A DNA stretch of 64,000 bases from NCBI GenBank assembly GCA_016081115.2, contig JABTTQ020001088.1:209146-273145 (forward strand), written 5' to 3'. A program made the position numbers and the translations under genes. How positions within the stretch are numbered: position 1 is the first letter of the stretch; every line of letters starts with the position of its first letter. The DNA is from Rehmannia glutinosa (Eukaryota > Streptophyta > Magnoliopsida > Lamiales > Orobanchaceae). Positions 36,401 to 48,260 of this stretch are shown here, in pieces. The notes under the pieces were generated by a model, which searched no databases, was not told the origin of the DNA, and was given only the letters and a program-made list of their open reading frames with translations.

Positions 36401-39400
36401 CACAAAAATCTCACGTCTACTGATAAAGAGACCAGAATTCTAGTGCTGGTAAGTTCCCAGCATTGAGGAGGAGAAAACATATTTTTGTGATTGCTGTGGA
36501 TACTGATGCAAGTGGTAGTCTTTCTGAAAGTGTTAGAAAGATCTTTGCGGCTGTGGATAAGGAAAGAACTGAAGGCTCAGTTGGATTTATTTTGGCAACA
36601 TCCTTTAACATTAATGGAAATACGTTCTTTCCTGATTTCAGAAAAATTGAACCCCATCGACTTTGATGCATTTATTTGTAACAGTGGCGGTGATCTCTAC
36701 TACTCATCTCTTCATTCAGAAGATAACCCGTTTTGTAGTGGACTTATATTATCATTCACATATTGAATACCGCTGGGGAGGCGAAGGGTTGAGGAAGACT
36801 TTAGTTCGGTGGGCATCTTCTATTGTAGATAAGAGGGGAGAAAAGGAAGAACACATTGTTGTTGAAGATGAAGAGGCTTCAGCTGACTACTGCTATTCTT
36901 TTAAAGTTCAGAGGGCTGGAGTGGTAAACTTATTCCCTTCATAACTTAATGCCGATTTCCTGTTACATCTTTTGGATTCTACTGCATTAACAACTTGGAA
37001 TTGTTTGCAGTTCGTGGTGTTGTATGACTTGTATAAGACTAGTAGGCTAACTTTTCTTTTTCATATTTTACTGGAGTGGTTATCTTGCAGTCTGTAGGTA
37101 CACTAGGACTGTTCAAATAAATTATTGACTACAACTTTATTTGTTGCAGGTTCCTCCTGTGAAGGAACTTAGAAAGTTGATGAGAATTCAAGGCACTACG
37201 TTGTCATGTTATCCATTGTCAAAATGGAAGTAAGATCAATGTAATTCCCGTTTTGGCTTCTCGTTCCCAAGCACTCAGGTACAAGTTCTTTTATCTACTA
37301 GTAAGAAGCGGCGTGCATTACATGTAATTCTTATAAGTACTAAAATAATTATGTTAATTATTTACTAAAAATAAAAGGTATCTTATAAATACGAAATATT
37401 AATTAAATACTCTATATTATTTAAAGCAAAAACATTTCAAGGTACTTCAAAATATTTTATTTTTAAGTAATTATAGATTGATTTGGATGATTATACAAAG
37501 TACAAAAGATGATTTAATGATTAATATAAGTAACTCAAGTTTTACATAAATTTATGATCCCATTAATATTCCTTTTCTTTGATGGTTGGAGAAGTTTTTC
37601 TTCTACTTGGTTTCTCAAATTTCATCGTGTTGGAAGAATTATACATGATAAAATTGATTAATTTCACCTGAATATTTTTTTTTGAACTTTGTAAACAATA
37701 TTCAATATTTTTAGTTAATGTAATATTCAAAATTATATAAGAAAATATTAATACATTAACCACAAAGTGTCACATTAATTTTTTTTTTAATTAAACCAAA
37801 CTAAATTGTTATTATTTTGCAAAGTCAAGGACAATATCAGGATATTATACATATATAAAAAGTAATCTTATCCATGCTCACTTTTTATTATCTCTCATTC
37901 CTTCCAATAAAATATATAACCGAAAATAAAAATTGCAATATAGAAGATCTGTGAAAATGTTACCTTTCATTTTTATTTTTTTCATTTCATTAACAACCAG
38001 ATATGTTCATCATTAAACTTAAAGTTAGAACTGTTTGAATGTATAACAAATGTTATGGCATAACTACAAATCAATACTTTTTTAAGGAAGTTCTTCTAAA
38101 CTGTTTTTACAGTAGTGTATATATATATATATGATTCCATCCAATTTTTATTCTAGTCTCGATATTTCATATTATATTTTCATTGTCTTACGTTACCTGA
38201 GTTTTGTCATACTAATGCCTGGAATTTTACAATTTTTAAGGGTGACAGTTTAAAAGGGGCCTGACCGTTGCCGTAAATGTTAAATATATTGAATAAAATC
38301 ATTTCCTTCTTTTTTTTCCCCCAAGAAACAAGTATACCCTCTTTAATTTTGTCATTCAACTTTAAGTCATCATAATTGTCTCATATGAATTTGTCTATAT
38401 AGGCTTATGAGATATGGTTGGAAAGTGTTCGAAATTTAATTTAGTGTGAAACTGATTTTATTAGAAAATTCAAAGTAGTAAAAAAAGTAATGATAGAAAA
38501 AAGATAAATTTCCAGCAAGATTTGGTATATAGAGAATACTTGAAATTATATTCAAAATAATATTTTATTAAAAACAAATAATGTTGAACTTTCTTTAAAT
38601 TATTTAATACTACTTCATTACGGTTTGATGTATATAAAAAATTTCAAGAAACCTTTGAAGTCAATGAAAGCTTGTAAATAGTATACATGAATGGGTATTA
38701 TGTTATCTATCGCGTAATTTGGAGACACATGTTGCTTCAGTGAATGGTGCGTGCTCTGTGAACTTTCCAGGCATTCTAGAGTGTATTATCATGCATTTTA
38801 AATTTTAAAAAATCTTAAAAATGCTGCTCTAGAATTTGAATGGTACGGGGCAGCAGTCAGGAGGGATGGTATGTCGGGAGAGGGCAAAGGGGAATCAGGG
38901 ATGATAAAAAAGCTATTGTCAGACCTTGGGTAAGCACTGTTAGATCTGCTTTGTATCAGATCTGAAGGTGGAAACAAAAATTAAGGATTCAAGATGGTGG
39001 CATTAATGGTGGATGGTGGTGGAAACAAATAAAAGTGAAAAAGGAATTACGGTAAGAGGACGGTGGGCCAAAAAAGAAAAGAAGACAAAAACGAATGGAA
39101 AACAAACCATAGAATATATTATGGGAAGGGGTGGAGCTAATCGCTAGTAAAACTATACTACATTGTTTGGTACCTCTCTTTTTTCTAAAATGGATGACGA
39201 AGGTGGAAAATTTGAATTAGCTTAAGAGATACAAAGTACTTGAGATTACAATACTGAATGAATGACCACATGACCAACAGCATTTATGTCATATTTATCT
39301 GCATCATCTATATTTTCACATAGTTTAAAAGTGCTCCTACTCTGAAAAAGAGTACCAATTAAGCTGTTTTGCTCTTCTTCTCTTGATCTCCCACCTGAGC

Positions 39401-40076
39401 TATAATTCATGCCTCCGTGTCTTAGGTTATAATTCATCGTGGATCTGAGCAATTACACAGGTGAAATCTTATAAATGATTCTCATTGTTCTACTTTTGAG
39501 AACTAGTTTATCTGTTCTAATCACATAGTAGTATTAAGCAAGTCCAATTTTCTTAATTTACTAGTGTTCTTTGACGCATTACTTCAAAAAAAAAAAAATG
39601 CATTTGTATGTTCCAGTAAGACATCTCTTAAATTATTGCCCCCTTAATCAACTACGCCATAAATAAAATTGGTTGTACTTTCTTGCTCAAGTAAGAAAAC
39701 TAGACTTGTATCTGTTGCAGCTTGAATAGTTATCCTCACATTTCAGTATATACTGCCATATCTATCAAGACTCAACACGTATACAACTTGCTCTTCAGGT
39801 ATCTGTATCTTCGCTGGGGCATGGACTTGTCAAAAGTGGTGGTTTTTTGTTGGGGAAAGTGGAGATACCGACTATGAAGGATTGCTTACGGCGTTTCACA
39901 AATCTGTAGTGCTGACCGGAGTTTGCAGCAGCGACCAGCCAACCCATGCCAACAGAAACTATCCTCTTACAGATGTTGTTTCTTCGACAGTCCTAATATT
40001 GCCAGAGCCTCTCAAGGATGTAGCAGCTCCGACCTCCGAGCCTTGTTGGAGGGGATATGTTTCCTCAAAGGGCTAA
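30493..40076 (+). CDS. SPS1: Sucrose-phosphate synthase, family A (13 coding exons)
   Basis: A cytosolic GT4 glycosyltransferase that joins UDP-glucose and fructose-6-phosphate to sucrose-6-phosphate, the committed step of sucrose synthesis. The N-terminus 'MAGNDWINSYLEAILDVGPG' marks family A. Exons: 30493-30674, 30767-30855, 32451-32691, 33032-33094, 33271-33966, 34597-34710, 34849-34979, 35088-35265, 35693-35746, 35825-35888, 35988-36923, 37150-37278, 39799-40076; all introns are GT-AG. Visible features are 'RISSVD' in exon 3 (the light/dark-regulated Ser158 site of spinach), 'DTGGQVKYVVELARAL' across exons 4-5, the E-x7-E motif 'EPFGLTLIE' in exon 9, and the C-terminal phosphatase-like domain ('KHIFVIAVDTDA', 'DFDAFICNSGGDLYY'). 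About 18 single-base indels break the frame, for example near 30590, 30809, 32533, 33071, 33485, 34930, 37184 and 39844. The intact splice sites and residues suggest sequence errors; a recent pseudogene is the alternative. Confidence 0.93.
37279..39798 (+). other. Intron 12 of sucrose-phosphate synthase (2.5 kb)
   Basis: This is by far the longest intron of the gene. It starts gtacaag, ends ctcttcag and is AT-rich. I see a TA run near 38120 and a poly(A) run at 39586-39598, but no coding sequence and no recognisable element ends. Confidence 0.7.
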
Positions 40077-40424
40077 AGGTTTGAACTACAACTTCTCTCC
40101 TGTACACATATGTTCAGCTAAAATAATATAAGTATCCTTTTTGGATGTTGGTTACTTTCTGCTACTCAGTTCTAAGCTTATAATTTGGCTCCTCAATGAT
40201 GTATTTCATTTGAGATGAGCACAAAGTTTTTTATTTTGTTGCTCGTTTTGTGGGAAATTGAAAAAAGACAGGTAACTAGCTCAATATTTTTCTTTTTGTC
40301 ATAAACTACAAGCCGTTGTAATATAGATGATATAAATTTTTTCTTATTTAATCACGGAGCCTGTTGCTTGACGGTGGTGTTCTTTGTCATCCTTGTAGAA
40401 TTATTATAAATTATCTTTGGGTAG

Positions 40425-40640
40425 GGATAATTACAAAAACTACCTCTGAGGTTTAGTCTAATTACAAAATAATCCAGTTATCTTTCAAAATTACAAATGT
40501 AGTCATGACATTTGTTTCTATTTCAAATTGCACAATTAAGAGGGGACATTTGTAGCACCTTATGGGATATTTGTAATTTTGAAAGATAATTGAGTTTTTG
40601 GTAATTAAGGTAAACCTCAGGGTAGTATTTGTAATTATCC
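40425..40640. mobile_element. MITE of the 'GGATAATTACAAA' family (216 bp)
   Basis: The left end 'ggataattacaaaaactacc' and right end 'gggtagtatttgtaattatcc' form terminal inverted repeats, and the inner words 'ctgaggttta' and 'taaacctcag' also pair. It is kin to 57231-57507, where a 9-bp duplication indicates a Mutator-like origin. Around it, 40080-43320 is otherwise AT-rich intergenic DNA with no gene I can support. Confidence 0.65.
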
Positions 40641-43133
40641 TGTGGAATATTTATCTCGTTCTCTTCCTAACAATTCCTCCATTCCCTAACTATACTCGAA
40701 CAAATCTAAAATGTAGTGTTTCATGGTTCAGGATGAAGCATTTGACAAGTGTTTTGAGTTAATAGTTGAATGATCTACCCCTTGAATGATATTTCAGATT
40801 TGCCCCATTCTTCTTTTAAGTTATTATGCAAGGGAGTTGAATAGTTGATGTAACTAACTCAGCTTAAGCCCATGTGAGTTTATGTAATTATGTTACATAT
40901 GATATGGATAGTAAGAATGGGTTACCCGGACAATGTGAGTGTCCCTAAAAACTTCCGCTTTTGAAAAAGTGATTTATTATAGCAGGAGTAGAAGTAGTTG
41001 AGAATTATAGTTGGTAGTGTTTGAAAAATAGAATCGAGAAATTGAGAATGAGAAGTTGAGTGTTTGGTGAAAAAGTTGTAAAAGACTTATTTATTTCAGA
41101 AATTCAAACAAGAAGCAACAGTAGACCCAAAGACTCTTCTCCCTACTTTTGGTTTGATTTAAACGAAATTGGAAACGGTTGGTACTTACAAACACTAAAT
41201 AGTGTTTTTTTTTTAAACTAAAAATGAGAAGCATTTTTTTTTAGTGATTGCAAACACTTCCAATGTAGAATAACAACTTGATCAGTTGAATATTAAGGAC
41301 CTCGTTTGTGAAACCTTGATTGGGCATGATAAATAATTTAGTCCAGGTTTATCAATTGATTGTGATCTTTGACTACGACCCATGATAATCGTGATGTCAA
41401 ATTTTTGTTCCATTTCTTGGTTGATAGCTAGTCTAGCCATGGTGGTGCAATCATAATTCCATTCAATTCCAATCCTCCTTTGAATATTCAATGATGAATT
41501 TATCCTTCATTTGTGTGGGTAATACTATGTTTCTTTTATTACGGTAATTCGGTCATTACATAAATTATTCAACTTTATCATAAATGTCAAACAAAAATTA
41601 TTATCCTACTAAATAATCATACATCACAATCATACTTCTCAAACATGTTATAGAACTCAATTATATTATCTCATCCTAACTAACTTATCAAATTATTTTT
41701 ATCAGTCCAATCAACAATCGCAAAGCGAGTCCTAATCAGATTAGCTAATTGCTAAGAAATTAAATTTGGTTAGCATAAAAGATTGGGATATTATCCATAT
41801 CAGTAAGCTTAGTGCCCTATTTTATAAAGAAGTAGGACACACGACCGATAGATTTACACCATGATAACATCTACGTAAGTAACGTAATCAAACATACGAT
41901 ATTGGCAATTAGAAGTTTAATTGATTATCTTTCTTGATTCTTCTCAAGTTTCTTCTTTCTCTTCCAACTTTCTTCCACTTTTTGAAGGATTTCTCAACTA
42001 CGTACCCATTTCTCGAAGAGAAATCCTTACGAGAACTGAGGAAATAATCAACATTCTTAATTAACAGTTAACTCCTATTAGAAATTATGAAAACGGTCAT
42101 TAGGTAAAACTAATTTGTGGTGGCAATAAGGGCTTCAAATTCAAGTTTTAGAAGATAAGTGTGTTTGAGTATATTCGTTGTACTGATTTTTGTGGATTGT
42201 TGATGTTGATCGATATTCTGGAGCAACAATGTATTGTTTTTTATTTTTAAATAAAATATTTTTAGATAGTCCTTTTTCCCACCATTACACAAATTCTTAA
42301 ATTTGCATTTTAATTGGGTGACCTTGTGAACCCAATTTTGTGCAAAAAGTTTACCACTCTAGTCTTAATATAGTTTATAAAACTAGACTAAGTCTCATCT
42401 GAGACTGTCTTGACAGACAAAATTTTTATGATCATTTTTTTAAGTAAACATTGTAAATTCTCTGTTTGTGATCATTTTATCTATTTTTATAAATGTTTTT
42501 GAAAGATATTAAAAATTATTATATCTATTCTAACTGTTTTTTTTTTTTTTAATTTTTTATATTTTAGTTTTGAGATTTTAGTAACTTTATTAATTAGAAA
42601 AATTATAGAAAACTATGAGCCTGCTGCTTGTTATTCAATATTTATTGTAACCATAAATAAGAAACCAAACATGATTTTGTTTTTTTTTTTACAAATCTTG
42701 GGATGAGAGGGTAAACTAGGAAGTGACAATCGAACCAAACAATACACGCCGAGTTTTACAAATGTCTCACCACTAATTAAACTTCTCGGCGATTCCCAAA
42801 TCAAACATGAAATTGAAAGCACACTACATGTTGCATAACTCTTTTAATGCATCATATAATAATTAACAAATGATACTTAATTAAAAGTCCTAAAGATTGG
42901 GGAAAGCAACAAAAAAATAAAATAAAAATAAGACGTTTAAATGCAAATATGCCCATAACAAAATGAACGATCATTGATCATGCCAGCATGACATATAGAA
43001 CTTACAGATAACCCTAACCAAATGCATTGTAAGCCTAAATGCTAAGCATTTGTCAAACCAACCAATCCATCCTTCATTAAATATTGGTGGTTGGTAGTTT
43101 GCTAGTACCCTCTTCTACACTTGTGCCTGACCG

Positions 43134-43156
43134 CCCACCCACCCACCCCCACCCCC
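43134..43156 (-). other. G-quadruplex-forming motif upstream of the HHP gene
   Basis: The plus strand has five C-runs (3, 3, 3, 5 and 5 long) separated by single A bases. The minus strand therefore reads as five G-runs with 1-nt loops, a strong quadruplex pattern, about 170 bp before the ATG. Confidence 0.7.
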
Positions 43157-43325
43157 AAAAAAATACATAAAAAAAATCTCTTGTTTGTATTCCAGCTTCA
43201 TATATGGAAAGGATTATTGTTTTCATTTCCTTGTTCAGTTAAAAAATCTTGGGCTGAGAGTATATTTATGATCCAGAAGTAGTAGTAGTGAAGGGTCTGT
43301 TTGGAAGAGGAAAATAAAATTAGGG

Positions 43326-46041
43326 ATGGATCAAGAAAAGGATCAAACTATCCGCTTTTTCAGTACAGTTCAAGACCGTACGGTTAGCAGCAGTACTAAG
43401 GACCGGAAGAAAATTAGTCGAAGAAAAAAGCAAGATGGGATTAGATATCCTCTTGTGTCTTTTCATGAATTGCCGGATTATATGAAGGATAATGAGTACA
43501 TATTGAATTATTATAGAGGCTGATTGGCCTCTCAGCTTAGCCTTTCTTAGCCTGTTTCGATGGCACAATGAGACACTCAATGTGTGGACGTAAGCATAAA
43601 TTAATTTTTTTTAATTAGTTTGATTATTGTAATTAGTACTATCGATCAATTAATTATCGTGTTGTATGTACAGAAAATTCAATTGGTTGTTTTTCCTAGT
43701 ATTTTTAATTTTGTTAATTATTTTCATTTACAAATGTTATTTGTTGTTAATAATGATATATATTATATCTTCTTACTTGGATTTTTGTTGTTTGTGGGAC
43801 TGACTGTGGCCAATCTAATTGATGTGCATAAGCTCAAAGATTTCATCACAATGTTTACTGCGTAAGTCCATGAAATTCTTAATTATATTTCATTTGGTAA
43901 CAAATGGATTGAGATTTTATGTTATGTTTTCTACTCCATTTACTATTCGATCGTCAGGATGAATGATACGTATTTAAATAAATTCAAACAAATTCAGCGG
44001 AGGGAGTGGGGCTAACCTGGGCCCGATCGTCCCCCCCAATTTTTTTTTTTTTCAAGGTAAATGTTTTTCAAAAATATTATTAGTTAAAATTTATGTGAAT
44101 TTTCTATTAGTTTTTATCCGGCCCATCCCGATTCAGTAGACGGCTCATATTTCAGCAAATTTTTACGGCTACGCCATTGCAAATAATCAATGACACATGT
44201 TTACACGTGTATTTATCCAAAAAAGTGGAATAGGAAGTGGAAATTAATCTGTTCCAAAAAAAATAATATTAGGATATATTTTACTCATTGTAAATGCATA
44301 TTCAGTAGAATGCTTCTTCAGGCAGAAATGAATACTTACAGGTAAGAAGGTAGACCTAGCTATCACTATTGATGAATATCTGGCAATTTAATTGATGGTG
44401 TTGGTGGATGTATTTATACCCTATAGGATTAATTTTCGTATACGAAACTATGAATTAATGAAGTTGACAGAAAGAAAGGATATTTTTGTTTTTACTCAAA
44501 TAAACTAATTAATTAGGTTTATCGACGCGCCATGAATAAGTCATTGCGGGTTCTTCCGTTCCAAAAAAATAATTACTTGCAAAATACGCTTAGTAATTCA
44601 AACTTTATGCTCTCTTGACAAGAAATTAATGTAGAAGATATAAGCTGCTGGTCTTTCTAATTAAGTTGTTATCAACCTGATCCATTCATTTCTCCTCATG
44701 CCATGTCATGCAAGAAATATTTCACCACGAGCTTATAGCTAAAAGTGGTATTATTAACCATTTGTGAGGGGTGTTGGCCCGGAGTTCAGCGATGATCTTT
44801 TAGTTTTTGAAATTTATTCCGATCTTCCAAGACGTTGTACTTGGCTAACATCATCCTTTTTTTTTTGTCTTATTTTTTACTTTTGTTGTGGAATAAGGTT
44901 TTTGTAGCTTAATTGCAATTTTTAGTCCTGTAATTTTTCGATTGGGCAATTTTGGTCCTTGACGATTTTGCACTTAGGCAAAAATTACCACTGACTGACT
45001 AAGTATTTTGGTAGTATTTTGGGAATAAATGAATATTAAAAATCAATATCTCAATTTTTACCTAAGATATTTACTGAGGACCAAAATTATTATCCTCCAA
45101 TAGGTGCCAACCAATTTTTGCAATTAAGCCCGTTTTCGGTATAACATAGATTAATTATATGAAACCTCTTATCTGAAGCAACGGCATTAACGCTTACATT
45201 TTACAGGCAATACCCATCCAGTGCAGAAACTAATATCTCCAACAAATTTTTCTCTGGTAAATTAACCCTCATCACCCCCCCTCCAAATCAATTACATTAT
45301 TTTACTTTTCTCAAAATTACGATTACAAAAAAACAAAAAAAAAATCACAACATTTTTATATCTGCAGGGCCCAACAAAACTAATAGACTTAAATCAAGAA
45401 CCAAATCTGAAAACAGACACAACCACCCCAGAAACAACCCCAAACTGGCCATTTTACGTCTTCTTTATGTGGCTCCATGTTCTGTCTCCTCTCCAGCACC
45501 ACTTGCCATCTCTTCTGCTGCCATTCGCATAAAAACTCAACACGCACCTACTCCGAATGGACTACGTCGGTATCACCGTCATGATAATCACCTCCTTTTT
45601 TCCCCAATTTACTACATCTTCCAGTGCACCCCTCACTGGCAGATCGTCTACCTCACCGATCACGCGATAATGGGAGCGTGCGGTCATCACGTTGCTCTCT
45701 CCGCCTCGTCAGGAAAATGCCGTTCGTTCAGCAAGCGTGCCTTTTTAGTGTCTCAGTAGGCTGTTTGGCTGGGCCCCCTGCTGTCCATGCCCTCGTGGCT
45801 AAGCGAATGACCCCCATCGGAATATTACGTTAGCGTTTAATCGCCATGGCGCTGTCATACTTGATTGGGACCGTGTTTTATGTGAGTAGGGTGCCCGAGC
45901 GGTGGAGGCCCGAGGTGGTTGACCTGGCGACATAGCCATCAGATTTTCCATGTGTTTGTGGTCATGGAGCCTTGGCGCATTATGGTGCTGCGCTAATTTT
46001 TGAGGTATCGGAGTAAGGATGGGTGTGACAAAATTGATTAA
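43326..46041 (+). CDS. Heptahelical (HHP) protein of the PAQR/HlyIII family
   Basis: Plant HHP proteins are seven-transmembrane relatives of adiponectin/progestin receptors, linked to hormone and sugar responses. Exons: 43326-43589 (cytosolic N-terminus, 'YPLVSFHELPDYMKDNEYIL', then 'FRWHNETLNVWT'), about 43772-43861 ('LLGFLLFVGLTVANLIDVHK'), 45207-45256, and 45368-46041. The last exon has most membrane segments, including 'MFCLLSSTTCHLFCCHSH', 'MDYVGITVMIITSFFPPIYY' and 'VPERWRPG'. The family's metal-binding residues are visible: S-x3-H ('STTCH') and the H-x3-H motif in 'AGHSHQIFHVFVV'. The C-terminus reads 'KDGCDKID'. Single-base indels interrupt the frame (near 43521, 45471, 45660-45830, 45910-46005). 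The acceptor of exon 2 lacks a clear AG. The subgroup within HHP1-5 is not resolved. Confidence 0.85.
44907..45129. mobile_element. MITE with GCTTAATTGCAA inverted repeats, in an HHP intron
   Basis: The left end gcttaattgcaa (from 44907) and right end ttgcaattaagc (to 45129) are perfect 12-bp inverted repeats. Inside, 'ttttggtcct' and 'aggaccaaaatt' also pair. No target duplication is clear. It lies within the intron ending at 45206. Confidence 0.55.
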
Positions 46042-46296
46042 TCCTTTTTGTTACATATGTAATTCAATTTGAAATTAATGAAGAATATTGAAGATTGATA
46101 ACAATTACATGTCTTGACAAGCGTGACAACAATTGTATTATTGGCAAAATTATGGTAGTTATATACAATAAAACCATATATACTTGAACTGTTGTACGAT
46201 TTAATGATTTGTGTACTGTTGTACAATATTGTTAACAACTGCTACTTGCTAGAGTTACAATTTTGTAAAGTAAATACTTTACACAGAGAGTTGTTT

Positions 46297-46400
46297 TCTT
46301 TTAACTAAATTTTCGGATTGTCCAAAATTGCATTCATTTGATAAAATCTAAAGCTTATAATATTTCACTTTCCAAGATTTTGGATAGGGGAACCTGTTTA
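46297..46400. repeat. Local duplicate, copy 1 (about 100 bp)
   Basis: From 'ttttaactaaattttcgga' to 'ggataggggaacctgttta' the segment matches 48110-48260 with small differences. The second copy carries an extra T-tract insertion. Between the copies lie the LTR fragment at 46620-47060 and other unassigned sequence. Confidence 0.7.
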
Positions 46401-46412
46401 AGTTAACTACGT

Positions 46413-46437
46413 ACCGTCATGATAATAACCTCCTTTT
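46413..46437 (+). repeat. 25-bp copy of an HHP exon segment
   Basis: The stretch starting accgtcatgataat matches 45575-45599 in the last HHP exon at 24 of 25 bases. It lies about 370 bp after the HHP stop codon, in non-coding DNA. Confidence 0.6.
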
Positions 46438-46619
46438 GGCCTCCATCCCTTTATGTTTATAGATTTGCTTAACCCAGCAAATGCAGTACTTATTTAGATT
46501 TTTATTTTAACTAGTATCATACGTTATTCATATAACTTTGTTAAAATAATTACTTATTATTAAGATTAGAAGGTATTTATAGGTGCATAATATTTAAATA
46601 CGATTCGGCATTGAAATAG

Positions 46620-47060
46620 GCCAAGTCTGGTTAGCGAGCCTATAGCTGAAGTCCCGACTCCGGGGCCCTATAAGGGATTACCCCAGTTCTTAATGTTCTG
46701 ATTGGTTAATATGCTCAGTGATATCTCAAAGACATCCTTAAACTCATCAGTTAGATAAGATTTTGTAACAAACGCCCGATGATTCTCCCTTAACCGTTTA
46801 GGAAAACGGAAACCCTAAATGGTAAGCCTTATAAATAGTCATCCATTTATGGTTAAGCGCCATTTGCATTTTACTATTCCATAAGATATTTGAGCCTATT
46901 CTCTATCTTTCAAGTGAGACCGGGTTCAGCGTCGGAAAGGGTACGGAAACCTCCTCCAGGCCCCCTTTCTTTAGTAGGGTGCTGAGTACAGGAAGGCGGA
47001 GCTCGGTCGGTGCACGGTGGAGCTAAGACATCATAGCCATCTCGACATTTTCTCGGTAAC
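46620..47060 (+). mobile_element. Gypsy-like LTR fragment
   Basis: A GC-richer island in AT-rich DNA contains a TATA-like 'cttataaatagtc' (46848), then 'gggttcagcgtcggaaaggg' and 'cctccaggccccctttc', resembling the LTR ends of plant Gypsy elements that carry a GAGCGTCGGAGG motif. No second LTR, primer site or coding region is seen. A similar TATA context at 47790 ('ctctatataaatagtc') may belong to another fragment. Confidence 0.35.
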
Positions 47061-48105
47061 ACCAAATACTAAATTGATTAAAACAAGAACATTAATTCCC
47101 AGGTACTTTCAAATATTTGGCCTAAGTACATATTGGCTATTGCTATAAAATTCAAAATAAATGTATGGAGAGAACTAAATTCATCCATGATTTAAAATAT
47201 AAAAAAGCAATATAATTGAATAAGTTCTTATATGAATTTCTGATCACATTAATTATGTTTTTGTTTGAGTTGATGGATGGATTATAAGTATTCTTCTTAG
47301 TTGATTTCACAAATTTTCTTTGTATTAGACGCATTATATATGATCAAATCGCAATTTCACATGCTAAATTAAAGACGTCAATTAAACTAGAGTGACATTA
47401 ACGGATATACGATGGCGGATGTGTTGTTTTGCGGTGTTTGGTTTTTCGAAAAATGGACCGAATATCGAGACAAATAAATAAGGCTAGGCGAGAATTAGCT
47501 AGATTTTCATCAAGTAAGATGAAATTGTTCCATAAAAAAGCGCTAATGGTTCTAAATAATCGTCTCTTAGATCTATGTTCGACTTTGAGTTTAAATTAGC
47601 ATCTATCGTAACTTTCGATTTTACAAAGAAATGTGTAATAATATAACGCGACGTCACGGTATGTGCGATGTCGCGGCTCGGTGGTGCTCCGCGACCATCC
47701 CGATATTATTTCAGCGACCAAATTGACTTGATCCACCCAGGCAGTATACCATAAGCGAGCCTCCACTGACATCGCTTATTAGTGGAAACTCTATATAAAT
47801 AGTCAAACATTTAATATGTTTCTTATGTGTGATATGACTCTTTATATTCCATTTTATATTCCTTAGTATAACAAATATTTAAGTGGCTAACTTTATGCAT
47901 TAATTTCTCATTCATTCTAATTGGTTTGAGAAATTCAATGCTAGTTTCATCTACCAGCGGTGTAGATTACGAATACATCATTTATTATCAAACTAATAAA
48001 TGATCACACTTAAATAATTAGTCAAAATCGGGTCAAAATCCATTTTATAAAACCAATTTCCAACAGGATATTTTACATTTTGGACGTCTACTATATTTCT
48101 GTTTT
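47061..48105. other. Intergenic stretch of unassigned repeats
   Basis: AT-rich with one GC-rich patch (47645-47700, repeated gcgacgtc/gatgtcgcgg words) and a TATA-like box near 47790. It is probably LTR-derived, but I cannot pair termini. No gene is seen. Confidence 0.3.
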
Positions 48106-48109
48106 TCTT

Positions 48110-48260
48110 TTAACCAAATTTTCGGATTGTCCAAAATTGTATTCATTTTTTGATAAAAGCTAAAGCTAATATATAATATTTCACGTTCAAAGAATTTGGA
48201 TAGGGAACCTGCTTTTTCTTTTTTTTTTTGAGGAATGGATAGGGAACCTGTTTATAAGAT
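48110..48260. repeat. Local duplicate, copy 2, with a T-tract insertion
   Basis: It matches 46297-46400. Relative to that copy it has gained 24 bases (48212-48235, C-T-rich ending gaggaa) plus a second copy of tggatagggaacctg (48197-48211 and 48236-48250). Confidence 0.8.

Noticed and set aside
30493..40076. Sucrose-phosphate synthase as a true pseudogene
   Set aside because: Apart from single-base indels, nearly all conserved residues and every splice site are kept, and neighbouring genes show the same errors. It remains possible and is stated in the feature entry.
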